64,000 nt of DNA. It comes from Immundisolibacter sp049322795. Its GTDB lineage: Bacteria; Pseudomonadota; Gammaproteobacteria; Immundisolibacterales; Immundisolibacteraceae. A program made the translations under genes and the position numbers. Position 1 is the stretch's first letter; each line of letters begins with the position of its first letter. Below the pieces are notes generated by a model that made no database searches, had not been told where the DNA came from, and worked only from the letters and a program-made list of their open reading frames with translations. The stretch spans positions 62,001 to 126,000 of the forward strand of contig JBMOQH010000014.1 in the NCBI GenBank assembly GCA_049322795.1. The letters are read 5' to 3'. Positions 55,260 to 64,000 of this stretch are shown here, one piece after another.

Positions 55260-56720
55260 TCAACGCGTGCCGAACTTGCGCAATCCCTGCGGCGTGTAGA
55301 CGGAGATGTCCACGCTCATCTCGTCGGTGGTCTCGAACTTCGGCGGCCCGAATCCGGTCAGGCGGCCCGCCGTGCCGTGCCAGTACGGGTAGGTTGTGTA
55401 ACGCCCGTTGATCAAATCGATCTGCGAGTCGCCCATGATGCGCAGAAGGCGCTTGTCGTACAGGTTCAGCACGTGCTGCTCGCCCATGCGCCAGAGGCGG
55501 TCCTTGGCGTCGTAGGCCTCGAAGGCCACGCCCATCCAGGTGTCCTCGTCAAAGTACGCCACGTGGCGCTTGTACAGATGGCGGAAGCCCGGCTTGAGCT
55601 CGCTGTCGATCACCCAGACCCGGTGCAGCTCGTAGCGCAGCAGATCCTGATTGATATGCTTCTTGCCGTAGATATCGTCGTAACCCAGGTTCGGATCGGT
55701 GATCTTGTACGAGTTGGCCGAAACGAAAAGCTCCTTGCCCTTCTCGAGCTTATAGCTGTGGCGCGGCTCCTTGCCGCCGAACCACCACATCCAGCGCGAG
55801 GACACGGTGCGCTGCCCGTCGGAGCCGAACGACGGACTGTCATGGAAACCGATCTCCGGCGCCTTGCGCACGCGCCGCTGGCCGGGAATGTAGAGGTACA
55901 CCTGAAAATCGACGTTCTGCGCATACATGCAGCCGCCGAACACGAGACCCGACGACCGCGGCGGCTGCTCGATCTGCCACGAATCGCACAGGAACGCGCC
56001 GCCCCACTGCGTGAACCACTCGTTGGACGGCTTCTTGCCAGCGGGCAGCTGGTACGGCCAGAACTCGCGCGAACGCATGATCACGTCCGTGCGATTGCCC
56101 AAAGAATCGATCAGCGCGCCGTTGCCCATGGCGTCCATCGTGGTGCCGCTATAGTGACCGAGAACTGTATTCCAGCCCGCCTCCTCCGGAGTCTTGGGAA
56201 TTGGGAACGGCACGCCGCCTCCGGGCTGGGCATCGATCAGGCACATCTCGTTTCTCTCCGCGTACTGCGGGCAGATGTCGATGTTCTTGGCCTGCACTTT
56301 GGTCGCCTCGACGAACCAGTCCGGGTAGGCCGCACTGCGCCGGGTCGGGTAGACGTGCATCCGGAAGCTGTCCGGATACTGCTTGAACATGGCGATCTGC
56401 CCCGGCAGCAGGTTGTCCTTGTACTGCTCGTAGTTCTGGGCCGTGATCGTGAAAAGCGGTTTGTCTTCGGCGTAAGGGTCCGCCCACCCGGCACCGGGCG
56501 TGAAGCCCGCCGGCGGTGCCTGAATGCCGCCCGTCCATTCCGGAATGGTGCCGGCAGCGTTACCGGCCCGCGTCGCACCCACCGGCGTCAACGGCGTGCC
56601 GGTCACGCCAAGCTGCGCGATTTCCTCGTCGCTCATCTTGGCCAAGGCGGCGCCCGCAAGGCCGAGACCGAGCAAACCGGCGCCAGCGAGGCGTAAGGAT
56701 TGGGAAGCAAGCTGTTTCAT
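55260..56720 (-). CDS. DUF1329 family periplasmic protein (copy 2)
   Basis: A 486-residue exported protein (signal peptide MKQLASQSLRLAGAGLLGLG, cleavage near ALA). The conserved DUF1329 blocks are GTPLTPVGATRAGNAAGTIPEW, VYPTRRSAAYPDWFVE, YIPGQRRVRKAPEIGF and HDSPSFGSDGQRTVSSRW, and the C-terminus is GLRKFGTR. It is the closest relative of copy 1. It lies 35 bases behind DUF1302, a frequent pairing, and ends before a strong hairpin. The start ATG follows GGGGAA. Confidence 0.9.
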   Translation of the reverse strand: MKQLASQSLRLAGAGLLGLGLAGAALAKMSDEEIAQLGVTGTPLTPVGATRAGNAAGTIPEWTGGIQAPPAGFTPGAGWADPYAEDKPLFTITAQNYEQYKDNLLPGQIAMFKQYPDSFRMHVYPTRRSAAYPDWFVEATKVQAKNIDICPQYAERNEMCLIDAQPGGGVPFPIPKTPEEAGWNTVLGHYSGTTMDAMGNGALIDSLGNRTDVIMRSREFWPYQLPAGKKPSNEWFTQWGGAFLCDSWQIEQPPRSSGLVFGGCMYAQNVDFQVYLYIPGQRRVRKAPEIGFHDSPSFGSDGQRTVSSRWMWWFGGKEPRHSYKLEKGKELFVSANSYKITDPNLGYDDIYGKKHINQDLLRYELHRVWVIDSELKPGFRHLYKRHVAYFDEDTWMGVAFEAYDAKDRLWRMGEQHVLNLYDKRLLRIMGDSQIDLINGRYTTYPYWHGTAGRLTGFGPPKFETTDEMSVDISVYTPQGLRKFGTR

Positions 56721-56755
56721 GAAAATTCCCCAGTCATCTGGCGTACCGCGGCGAC

Positions 56756-58402
56756 TCAGAACGAGTAGCTCGCGTTGAACGACAGGAAGTCGCGATCATT
56801 CGTGCCGTTGAAGCGGCTGTTCGCCGCGTTGAAATCGTTTTGTGGGCCAAAGAAGTTGGTATAGCTGATGTTGCCGGTCCACTTGCCGCCGCCGTACAGG
56901 AAACCGAGACCAAGGGTGATCGCCTTGCGATCGTCCACCACCAGCTTGGCGGCGCCCAGCTCGTTCGAGAACCCGTGGATATCCCAGCTGAAGGCCACGC
57001 TCGGCTCCAGTGCGATCAGGTTGAACAGTGCGGCGTTGTAGGTCATCGCGTGCCGAACCACCAGCTTGCCGAAATCCTTGCTGATTGCAGGCTCGAACAG
57101 CGTGTTCGCCGCCGGCACGTCACCCAGCCAACCCCACATGATCTCCGCCACCGTCGCGTTGGCATCGGCCTTCAGCCACTGGGTTACACCCCAATTCTTG
57201 TTGACGGTCAGCTGCGCCTGGTGGCGCCCGATGCGGTCGAAGCCGCGTTTTGCCGCCCCGGGAGCCAGTCCCGGCGCAACGCCCGCCCCTTGCACCAAGG
57301 GGCCAATCAGCTGAATGGGCGCGTTGCGCCGCCAGGAGTACTCGCCGCTGAGCGCCACACCCGCCATATTGGTATTGAACGAGACGCCGAAACGCTCGAC
57401 GTTCTTGGGATATTCGATGATGAAACGCCCGCCCGGGCCAACGGCGTTGCGCATGGCCGAAAGCATGGGCAGGTGGTCATGCATGTTCTGATAGTAGACG
57501 CCGACTTCGCCACCATTGCCGAAGCTCGGCAGGAACACACGAAAGGCCAAACCCCATTGCCCGCCGTAAGACGGAATGTCGTCTCCCGCACGCACCAAGA
57601 GGCCACCCAGAATATCGCAGGGCTTGCCGTCGGGCGCCACGCAACGTGGAAACGCTCCGGGCGGCACATTAACGGAGGCGCTGCCGCCGAAGCCGCCCAG
57701 GGCGTTGGGAAAGCCACCACCGTCGGTAATCGCATCCAGGCCCGCAAAAAAAGCACCGAACGGGTCGACCTTGATCTCGTCGAAACCAAACAGGTAGAAG
57801 CCTTCGAGCGTGTAGTTCTCGCCGAAGGTGTACGCCACATCAATGGCCGGCGTGCCCAGGAACGCATCCTTCAGGTCCGACCCCGGCGTACGCAGCTTGG
57901 AGATATCGACCGTATTGATATCGGACAGAGCCTGCCCGATGAAGGTGCTCTCACCCCAGGAGATCACCTGCTTGCCCAAGCGAACGGACAGGTTCTGGTC
58001 CGGCAGGAAGAACTTGTAAACATAGGCGTCCGTGATGTCGCCGTGCTGCCTGGCGCGATTCTCGGATGCCTTCGGCAGGTTCTGGTTCGCCATCTCAAAG
58101 TCATAGAACCAGTTGCCCCGCGCAAGGGCACCGTAGCTGTCGCCTTTGACTTCGAGTGTGTGGGAGCCCTTGATTACATGGGAGAAGATGTCCCACTTGT
58201 CCTGGAACAGATGACGGTTTCCAAACGCGCCCTGATTGACCGGATCGGACTTGGCCGTACGCATGGATAGGCCCCAGGTAAGGTCCGTGTCGAAGGCGGC
58301 TTCAAGCTCGCCGACCTTGAAGTCGAACGCCAATGCCGACCCGGCGGCCAGACCCGCAGCGCCGGCCAGCACCGCGCTGGCCAGATTCTTGTACGTTGCC
58401 AT
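56756..58402 (-). CDS. DUF1302 family outer-membrane beta-barrel protein
   Basis: A 548-residue protein with a signal peptide (MATYKNLASAVLAGAAGLAAGSALA). A long beta-strand-rich region follows with LSVRLGKQVISWGESTFIGQALSDIN, a DUF1302 hallmark, and the C-terminal phenylalanine of outer-membrane barrels (FNASYSF). It likely forms a porin-like channel or binding protein for the compound handled by DUF1329 and the RND permeases. The ATG at 58402 follows GGAGG. It is encoded between RND permease 2 and DUF1329 copy 2. Confidence 0.9.
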   Translation of the reverse strand: MATYKNLASAVLAGAAGLAAGSALAFDFKVGELEAAFDTDLTWGLSMRTAKSDPVNQGAFGNRHLFQDKWDIFSHVIKGSHTLEVKGDSYGALARGNWFYDFEMANQNLPKASENRARQHGDITDAYVYKFFLPDQNLSVRLGKQVISWGESTFIGQALSDINTVDISKLRTPGSDLKDAFLGTPAIDVAYTFGENYTLEGFYLFGFDEIKVDPFGAFFAGLDAITDGGGFPNALGGFGGSASVNVPPGAFPRCVAPDGKPCDILGGLLVRAGDDIPSYGGQWGLAFRVFLPSFGNGGEVGVYYQNMHDHLPMLSAMRNAVGPGGRFIIEYPKNVERFGVSFNTNMAGVALSGEYSWRRNAPIQLIGPLVQGAGVAPGLAPGAAKRGFDRIGRHQAQLTVNKNWGVTQWLKADANATVAEIMWGWLGDVPAANTLFEPAISKDFGKLVVRHAMTYNAALFNLIALEPSVAFSWDIHGFSNELGAAKLVVDDRKAITLGLGFLYGGGKWTGNISYTNFFGPQNDFNAANSRFNGTNDRDFLSFNASYSF

Positions 58403-58543
58403 GAGCACCTCCTCTTGAAAAATCGCCGAAGGCCCGCCCTCGACGGGCTTCTCCGGCTCGACGCGTCCTCGTGCCCCACGCGATGCACTGCACGAATAAC
58501 GGTTGAGAACCTGCAAACCGGTCCGGGACATCCTACCCCACCA

Positions 58544-58552
58544 GGGGGGGGG
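58544..58552. repeat. Run of nine G between the RND permease 2 and DUF1302 genes
   Basis: A homopolymeric G9 tract in the 204-base gap upstream of DUF1302. Such tracts can slip and change promoter spacing. The rest of the gap holds a small GCCCG/CGGGC hairpin near 58432-58448 that resembles a degenerate type B REP, and no gene. Confidence 0.7.
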
Positions 58553-58606
58553 CGACGCGAGTCAACACCAGTGCGAAAGGCACGGACGCTGACCCGTCCG
58601 GTGACC

Positions 58607-60982
58607 CTAGTGCGCCAGCCCCCGCGTCGACAGACGCTCCTTGTCGACGTTGATCAACCAGGCGGCGAGCGCCGGCAACAGGACGATGGCGCCGACCATG
58701 TTCACGAAGAACATGTACGCTAGCAAAACACCCATGTCCGACTGGAACTTCAGAGCCGAGAAGAACCAGGTCGCCACACCAATGGACATGGTGCTGGCAG
58801 TGAAGATCACCGCCGTCCCCGCCTGCTTCAGGCCCTCGTAATACGCGTCTTTAAGGTTGAGGCCAAGGCGGATGTTCGCCTGGGTGCGGGCAAACAGGTA
58901 GATGCCGTAATCCACGCCCACGCCGACACCGAGCGCCACGACGGGTAGTGTCGACACCTTGAGGCCTATGTTGAGTATCACCATCACCGCATTGGCGAGA
59001 ATGGAGACCAGCGCCAGTGGCAGCAGGATGCACAGCGAGGCCCGCCAAGACAGGAAGGTGAGATAACACAGGAAGCCGACCGCGAGGAACAGCGCGCCCA
59101 TCATGGTCAGCTCGGCGCGCTCGACGGCTTCGTTGGTCGCGGCCATTACGCCGGCCGGGCCGGACACCAGACGAAACTCTACCTTGGCACCATCACCTTC
59201 CGCGGGTTTCTGGAAGTTTTTTACCGCCTCGACCACTCGATGCAAGGTGGATGCCGTATGGTCCCACAGGAAAATCCGGATTGGCAAAGCCTCGCACGTG
59301 TCATTGAAAAGCTTTTGATTGAGCTCGATGTTCCGCATCGCCGAGCCCAAACCCGCAGGCGTACGGGGCAGGCCGTAAAACTTGATGTGACCCTCGTTAT
59401 TGCCGACGTTGCGGTCCTTCATCACCTGACTCAGCGTGCCGACTGACTGCACGCCTTCGACGTTGCTGACGTGCCACACGAAGCGGTCGATCGTCTGCAT
59501 CATGCCGAACGTGGTGCAACCATCGCGGGGCATCTCGGCAATGACCGTCAATTCGTCTATGCCGATGTTGAAGTTGCTGATGATGGCCTGGATGTCCTGG
59601 TTGTAGCGGGCGTCCGGCCAGAACTCCGGCGCCCCCGCCTCGCTGTCACCGATAATCAGCGACTGCCACTTCCACCAGCCAAAGCCAAGCAACGCGATGG
59701 CCACCAGGATGACGCCCATACCGCGCCGCCGGTCGGCAAAGCCGGACAGAAAACGGAAAAACGGCTTTTCCTCCTCCAGGACTCGCGCCCGAATGCGCTC
59801 GATGGTCTGAGGTTTCATGCTGGCGTAAGACAACAGTACCGGTAGCATGAACTTGTTGGTTGCCACCATCACCGCCACGCCGATGCTGGCCGTGATGCCA
59901 AGCTCCTGAATGATGTCGATATCGATGATCATGATCACGGCGAAGCCGACCGCATTCGCCAGCAGCGCCGTGGTGCCCGGAATGAACAGCTTGTTGAAGG
60001 CTTCGCGCGCTGCGCTGCGCGAATCCGCGCCACCCAGAATCTCCAGCTTCCAGGTATTGGTCATCTGAATGGCGTGGCTGACGCCGATCGACAGGATCAG
60101 AAACGGCACCAGAATCGACAGCGGGTCGATGCCATAGCCGAGCAGCCGAATCAGGCCAAGCTGCCAGATCACCGCCGTCACAGCCACCAGGATCGCAAGC
60201 ACGGTGATCTGCAGCGAGTTCGAGTAGAAGTACAGCATCACCGCCGTGATCGCGACGGCGATGACGAAGAACAGCACCACGCCGAGCGCGCCATTGATCA
60301 CGTCGTCAATGAACTTGGCATAGCCGATGATCTTGACGTCGACGTTCTCGCTGCTATAGGTGGCGCGAATCTTCTCCAGCGCCGTAGCCACCTCGGAGTA
60401 ATCGAGCGGCTGACCGGTGGCGGGATCCTTGTCGACCAGCTCGGCGCGGATCAGGGCGCCGTGAAAATCATGTGACACCAGTCGGCCGACGTGCTGCGAA
60501 ACCAGCAAGTTTCGCCGCACCTGCTCGATGCTCTCCTGACTCGGCTTGAAATCAGGCTCCACCACGCGGTGGCCGGCGAAGCCCTCCTCATTGACCAGCA
60601 CGTAGTCGACGTTCGGCGTGAACAGGGACGTTACCGACGACCGGTCGACGCCTTTGATGAACAGCACCTCCTGCGTTGCCTGTTCGAGCGTCTTGAAGAA
60701 ATCGATGTTGAAAATGTCGCCATCCTTCTGCATCAAGGCGACGATGATCACATTGGCCCCACCAAACTGGTCCGTGTACTTGGTGTAGGTCTGCATGTAC
60801 GGGTGGCCGAGCGGTATGGATTTGGTGAACCCCGGGTCCATCCGCAGGAACGACGCGTGATAGCCAAGAAACACTGTCAGCACGCTCAGCACGATCAGCA
60901 TTGCGACCCGATTGCGAATCAGCGCATCGGCCAGCCAGGCGGAAGCGCGCGCCATCGCGTTCGCATAATTAAACGTCGACAT
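58607..60982 (-). CDS. MMPL-type RND permease (copy 2)
   Basis: A 791-residue transporter closely similar to copy 1: the same 12-helix layout and the blocks FIPGTTALLANAVGFAVIMIIDIDII, TNKFMLPVLLSY and GVGVGVDYGIYLFARTQ. Two periplasmic loops (about 50-220 and 440-610) would bind substrate. There is no separate adaptor gene; DUF1329 and YCF48 proteins may take that place, which is inference. The ATG at 60982 follows GGAGGAG. It lies 30 bases behind YCF48 copy 2. Confidence 0.92.
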   Translation of the reverse strand: MSTFNYANAMARASAWLADALIRNRVAMLIVLSVLTVFLGYHASFLRMDPGFTKSIPLGHPYMQTYTKYTDQFGGANVIIVALMQKDGDIFNIDFFKTLEQATQEVLFIKGVDRSSVTSLFTPNVDYVLVNEEGFAGHRVVEPDFKPSQESIEQVRRNLLVSQHVGRLVSHDFHGALIRAELVDKDPATGQPLDYSEVATALEKIRATYSSENVDVKIIGYAKFIDDVINGALGVVLFFVIAVAITAVMLYFYSNSLQITVLAILVAVTAVIWQLGLIRLLGYGIDPLSILVPFLILSIGVSHAIQMTNTWKLEILGGADSRSAAREAFNKLFIPGTTALLANAVGFAVIMIIDIDIIQELGITASIGVAVMVATNKFMLPVLLSYASMKPQTIERIRARVLEEEKPFFRFLSGFADRRRGMGVILVAIALLGFGWWKWQSLIIGDSEAGAPEFWPDARYNQDIQAIISNFNIGIDELTVIAEMPRDGCTTFGMMQTIDRFVWHVSNVEGVQSVGTLSQVMKDRNVGNNEGHIKFYGLPRTPAGLGSAMRNIELNQKLFNDTCEALPIRIFLWDHTASTLHRVVEAVKNFQKPAEGDGAKVEFRLVSGPAGVMAATNEAVERAELTMMGALFLAVGFLCYLTFLSWRASLCILLPLALVSILANAVMVILNIGLKVSTLPVVALGVGVGVDYGIYLFARTQANIRLGLNLKDAYYEGLKQAGTAVIFTASTMSIGVATWFFSALKFQSDMGVLLAYMFFVNMVGAIVLLPALAAWLINVDKERLSTRGLAH

Positions 60983-61012
60983 GACTCCTCCAGAACTCCG
61001 TGGTGCGCGCGC

Positions 61013-62002
61013 TTACTTGACGTCGAGGGCGATGGCGTTAACGCCGCCCTCGCCGAATGCGAGCCATGTCCCGTCGCGCTTCTGCAGCAGACGGGCGAAC
61101 TTGCGCCGGTCTTTCTGGGCCATCAGTTCGAAGCTGTCGCCGCCGTCGCGGCTCACGGCAATGGCGCCATCGAGCCCGGCCAGCACGACCGCACCGCCGG
61201 CCGAAATGGTTGCGGACATGAACGATTTGTCAGTCCCGGTGGGCACCATGCGCCAGGTCGCGCCGTCATCGTCGCTGACCGCGACGTTGCCGAGCATCGC
61301 GAAGGCGATCACACGGCCAGCATTGGTGGAGATCACGCCAAAAAAGGACCCTCGGTAAGGACTGTCCAGCTGCGTCCACGTGATGCCTGTGTCATCCGAC
61401 CGGTACAGGACTCCCTGCTCCGAACCGAGAAAGTAGCTTCCTGACGTCGACTTGCTGATGCCGAACAGGTGGCTGTCGAACTCGTCCCGGGTCAGGATCA
61501 CCTGGTTGATCCAGGTCTTGCCGCCGTCCTCGGTACGAAACAGGTTGCCGCGTCCGCCGACGGCGAAACCCAGGCTTGGCGTTTCGAAATGGACATCCAG
61601 CAAAGGCACGTCGAGAGCAGGATCGGCGTGTTGCAATGCCCAGTTCGCACCGCCGTCCTGCGTGGCCAAAATGACCGCGTCGTGCCCGGTCGCCCAGCCG
61701 TGCTGCGCGTCCGCGAACGTCACCGCGGTCAGCGTCGCGTCTATCGGGGCAGCCCCTTGCGACCAGGTCTGACCCTCGTCGTCGGAATACAGCACGATGC
61801 CGCGCTCACCCACGGCAACGATCCGCTCACCGGCGCGGGCAGCATCCAGTAATAAAGCCTTGGCAACGCGCGGCCCGGTCGCCGCCGGCTGCAAGCCGTC
61901 TTCCGCCCTCGCGAGGCCCGGCAGCGCGAGCACGACGGCAAGCAGCGCGCCGACCCACCCCGCCAAGCCGCGCGATTTGAGCGCCTTGAACGCTTTCAAC
62001 AC
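61013..62002 (-). CDS. YCF48-like beta-propeller protein (copy 2)
   Basis: A 329-residue exported protein with a signal peptide (hydrophobic 16-33, ending LARA). Asp-box-like turns YSDDEGQTW, TQDGGANW, TEDGGKTW, SDDTGITW and SDDDGATW indicate a propeller, as in copy 1. The start is a GTG at 62002 behind GGGGGA; an overlapping ATG leads straight to a stop. It is encoded between DUF1329 copy 3 and RND permease 2, the same relative order as copy 1 and RND permease 1. Confidence 0.86.
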   Translation of the reverse strand: MLKAFKALKSRGLAGWVGALLAVVLALPGLARAEDGLQPAATGPRVAKALLLDAARAGERIVAVGERGIVLYSDDEGQTWSQGAAPIDATLTAVTFADAQHGWATGHDAVILATQDGGANWALQHADPALDVPLLDVHFETPSLGFAVGGRGNLFRTEDGGKTWINQVILTRDEFDSHLFGISKSTSGSYFLGSEQGVLYRSDDTGITWTQLDSPYRGSFFGVISTNAGRVIAFAMLGNVAVSDDDGATWRMVPTGTDKSFMSATISAGGAVVLAGLDGAIAVSRDGGDSFELMAQKDRRKFARLLQKRDGTWLAFGEGGVNAIALDVK

Positions 62003-62134
62003 ATATCCCCCTGCATCTGCTGAGACACACCAAAGGCGCCCTCACTCCCGAGGGCGTCGTGCAAATGATCCCTGGCCGCACCACCGACGCGGCCTGGCAG
62101 AGTCGGCGCTCGCCAGGCCGCGCGAATCCTCATA

Positions 62135-63586
62135 TCAGCGCACGCCGTACTTTCGAAGACCGGCCGGCGTCATCAGGTCCGAGTCCGGCTTGCCGGAAGG
62201 CGAGAAATCCGGCGGGAAGGTGCCCAGCTTTGCGCCGTGATTGAAGTAGCCATTGACGCCGGCGTGGCGACCGGAGATCAGATCCGAGTGGTCGTCCCCC
62301 CACCAGTGCACCATCGGCACGTTGTAGTAGTTCAGCAGATAGGATTCCGACACGCGCCACAGGTTGCCCTGAGCGTCGTACATGTCCGCAAGCGCGGCCG
62401 CCCAGCTGTCCTCGTCCACGTACACCAGGCGGTGCGGGCCGAGGTGCCGGAAACCGGCCTTCAGCTTGCCCTCAATCACCCAAACACGATGCAGCTCCCA
62501 GCGCTTGAGGTCGGAGTTGACGTGTCCCTTGCGCACAATGTCCTTGAAGGTGTACTGCGGGTCCGCCAGCTTGTAGCTGTTGTAGGGGATGTACATCTCC
62601 TTGCGGACCGGCGGCGACCAGTCGTACCACTCCTCCCCGCCGGTCTGGGCGAACAGGTTGCGCGCGTCCGCCGTACGGAGGCCGTCGGAGCCGGTGCCGG
62701 GGCTGTCGTAGAAGCCGATCTCCGGCGCCTTGCGCACCCGGCGCTGTCCGGGCACGTACAGATACGCGTCGAAGTCCACCGAGTGAAAGTAATTGCAGCC
62801 GCTGAACATGGTGCCGGCGGTGCGCGGTGGAGCCAGGTCTTCCTGCGAGAAGCACCAGGCGGCACCGCCGTTGCGGTCGAACATCTCGCCTTTGGGGCGC
62901 TCATCACCCTCCAGATAGAGGGGCATCAACCACCGTTCACGTTTGACATGCTCGGCGTAGGTGCCGTCGGGGAAGGCGTTGAAGCCGTAGGCGGTGGACG
63001 TGAACCACTTGCCGAAGTAGTAGAAGGTGTGGTTCCACATGGCCTCGCCGCCATCCTTGGGGATGGGGAAGAACACGCCCGGCCGGTAGGTCTCCCGTGG
63101 CACGCAGCGCTGCGCGGTGTTCGGGCCACCCAGCGGCGGGTCGCACCAGTCGGTGTTGGTGGCGTTCCAGAGGGAGTTTTCGTACAGCCACTGCGGGTAG
63201 GAGGCGCTGCGCCGGCTCGGGTACACGTTCAGCTTGAAGGTGTCCGGGTATTTCTTCAGCAGCGCGACGGTGCCTGCCGACAGCTTGTCTTCGTATTGTT
63301 GGTAGTTCTGCGCAGTGATGGTGAGCTGAACCTGATCATCCTTGTACGGATCGACATACCACTTGCCCTCCTCGTAGCCGGCCGGAGGCGCCTTGATGCC
63401 GCCTTCCCAGGCGGGAATGCTGCCGTCGGCGTTGCCGGCGCGGATGGCGCCGACGGGGGTCAGCTCGGTGCCCTCGAGCCCCAGCTTGGCCGCTTCATCG
63501 GCAGACACCTTGGCTGCCGCCTGACCGCTCGCCAGGGCGGCGGCCGCCGCCATGAGCAGGATGCTAGACAACGGTCGTGCTTTCAT
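62135..63586 (-). CDS. DUF1329 family periplasmic protein (copy 3)
   Basis: A 483-residue exported protein (signal peptide MKARPLSSILLMAAAAALAS, ending AAA). The DUF1329 blocks are GTELTPVGAIRAGNADGSIPAW, VYPSRRSASYPQWLYE, YVPGQRRVRKAPEIGF and YDSPGTGSDGLRTADAR, and the end is GLRKYGVR. It belongs with copy 4 (GTGSDGLR and KYG ends) rather than with copies 1 and 2. The ATG at 63586 starts the signal peptide; the longer frame upstream is spacer. Confidence 0.9.
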   Translation of the reverse strand: MKARPLSSILLMAAAAALASGQAAAKVSADEAAKLGLEGTELTPVGAIRAGNADGSIPAWEGGIKAPPAGYEEGKWYVDPYKDDQVQLTITAQNYQQYEDKLSAGTVALLKKYPDTFKLNVYPSRRSASYPQWLYENSLWNATNTDWCDPPLGGPNTAQRCVPRETYRPGVFFPIPKDGGEAMWNHTFYYFGKWFTSTAYGFNAFPDGTYAEHVKRERWLMPLYLEGDERPKGEMFDRNGGAAWCFSQEDLAPPRTAGTMFSGCNYFHSVDFDAYLYVPGQRRVRKAPEIGFYDSPGTGSDGLRTADARNLFAQTGGEEWYDWSPPVRKEMYIPYNSYKLADPQYTFKDIVRKGHVNSDLKRWELHRVWVIEGKLKAGFRHLGPHRLVYVDEDSWAAALADMYDAQGNLWRVSESYLLNYYNVPMVHWWGDDHSDLISGRHAGVNGYFNHGAKLGTFPPDFSPSGKPDSDLMTPAGLRKYGVR

Positions 63587-63671
63587 CGCCTTGTACCTCG
63601 TCGGTTTTTCAGTCGTTGCAATCAGCACCGGCTTGCAAGCGGCCGGCATCGCGCCGCGATGCCGGCGCTCA

Positions 63672-64000
63672 TCAACGCATGCCATATTTGCGAAGACCCG
63701 CCGGAGTCTGAACGTCCGGGTCTGGCATCACGTGGAAATTCATCAGGTTCGCGGGATTGCCGCTGATGTTTGGCCAGCCGGCGTTGGATGCATGGCGGCC
63801 ATTGATCACGTCGGCGTGGTCGTCCGCAAACTGATGCACGGTGGGCACGTCGTAATAATTGATCAGATACCCCTCGGAAACGCGCCACAGGTTGTCCCGT
63901 GCGTCGTACAGGTCCTGCGCCACGCCGGCCCAGCTGTCCTCGTCGACGTAAGTGACGCGGTGCGGCGACAGGTGCCGGTAACCGGGTTTGAGCTTGCCCT
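63672..64000 (-). CDS. DUF1329 family periplasmic protein (copy 4), C-terminal part
   Basis: The last 109 codons of a fourth family member, cut by the right edge. It reads LKPGYRHLSPHRVTYVDEDSWAGVAQDLYDARDNLWRVSEGYLINYYDVPTVHQ-like sequence and ends TPAGLRKYGMR. It aligns with copy 3 over this whole stretch. It ends 85 bases before the copy 3 start, so copies 3 and 4 look like a tandem duplication in one operon. Confidence 0.88.
   Translation of the reverse strand, partial: GKLKPGYRHLSPHRVTYVDEDSWAGVAQDLYDARDNLWRVSEGYLINYYDVPTVHQFADDHADVINGRHASNAGWPNISGNPANLMNFHVMPDPDVQTPAGLRKYGMR

Noticed and set aside
62037..62056. Small hairpin CGCCCTC/GAGGGCG between DUF1329 copy 3 and YCF48 copy 2
   Set aside because: A 7-base stem with only three T afterwards; too weak to call a terminator.

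Overview
The window is high-GC DNA from a proteobacterium, most probably a gammaproteobacterium. The evidence is the gene order argH/algZ-algR, the rimP-nusA-infB-rbfA-truB-rpsO-pnp operon, EF-P with Lys34 and its EpmA/EpmB modification enzymes, and GTP-dependent PEP carboxykinase. A ring-hydroxylating oxygenase and a large DUF1329/DUF1302/RND cluster would fit a hydrocarbon- or steroid-using lineage (for example Nevskiales- or Immundisolibacter-like), but this placement is a guess. I recognised no rRNA, tRNA or CRISPR array.

Layout. 1-6071: end of a short-chain dehydrogenase, an M23 peptidase, xseA, then guaB and guaA, with hairpin-forming REP-like repeats in both intergenic gaps. 6072-11830: a defence island directly behind guaA. 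It holds a complete Gabija system (gajA-gajB), remnants of an AAA ATPase and a DUF932 protein, and a type IV AbiE toxin-antitoxin locus whose toxin gene carries a frameshift. 11900-16560: an accessory metabolic patch with an NTF2-like protein, a PNPOx-like flavoprotein, a carboxymuconolactone decarboxylase-like protein, a divergent LysR regulator and a two-subunit Rieske dioxygenase. 16864-21172: an AcrAB-type RND efflux pair behind a TetR-type palindrome.

21278-29006: the 2-oxoglutarate dehydrogenase/succinyl-CoA synthetase block (sucA-sucB-lpd-sucC-sucD). 29085-34112: algZ-algR, the divergent argH, then pckG. 34238-42596: the translation/RNA-decay operon, read leftward from a promoter with a terminator-like hairpin in its leader. 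42762-45565: the proton-translocating transhydrogenase pntAa-pntAb-pntB. 45799-50262: a Dabb protein, the EF-P module (epmA, efp, epmB), a Nudix hydrolase, a DksA/TraR-like protein and moaB.

50277-64000: an envelope cluster, all leftward. It contains four DUF1329 proteins (one cut by the window edge), two MMPL-type RND permeases, two YCF48-like beta-propeller proteins and one DUF1302 outer-membrane protein. It reads as two copies of one module and is the strongest candidate here for a poorly described system, probably moving a hydrophobic compound between the membranes.
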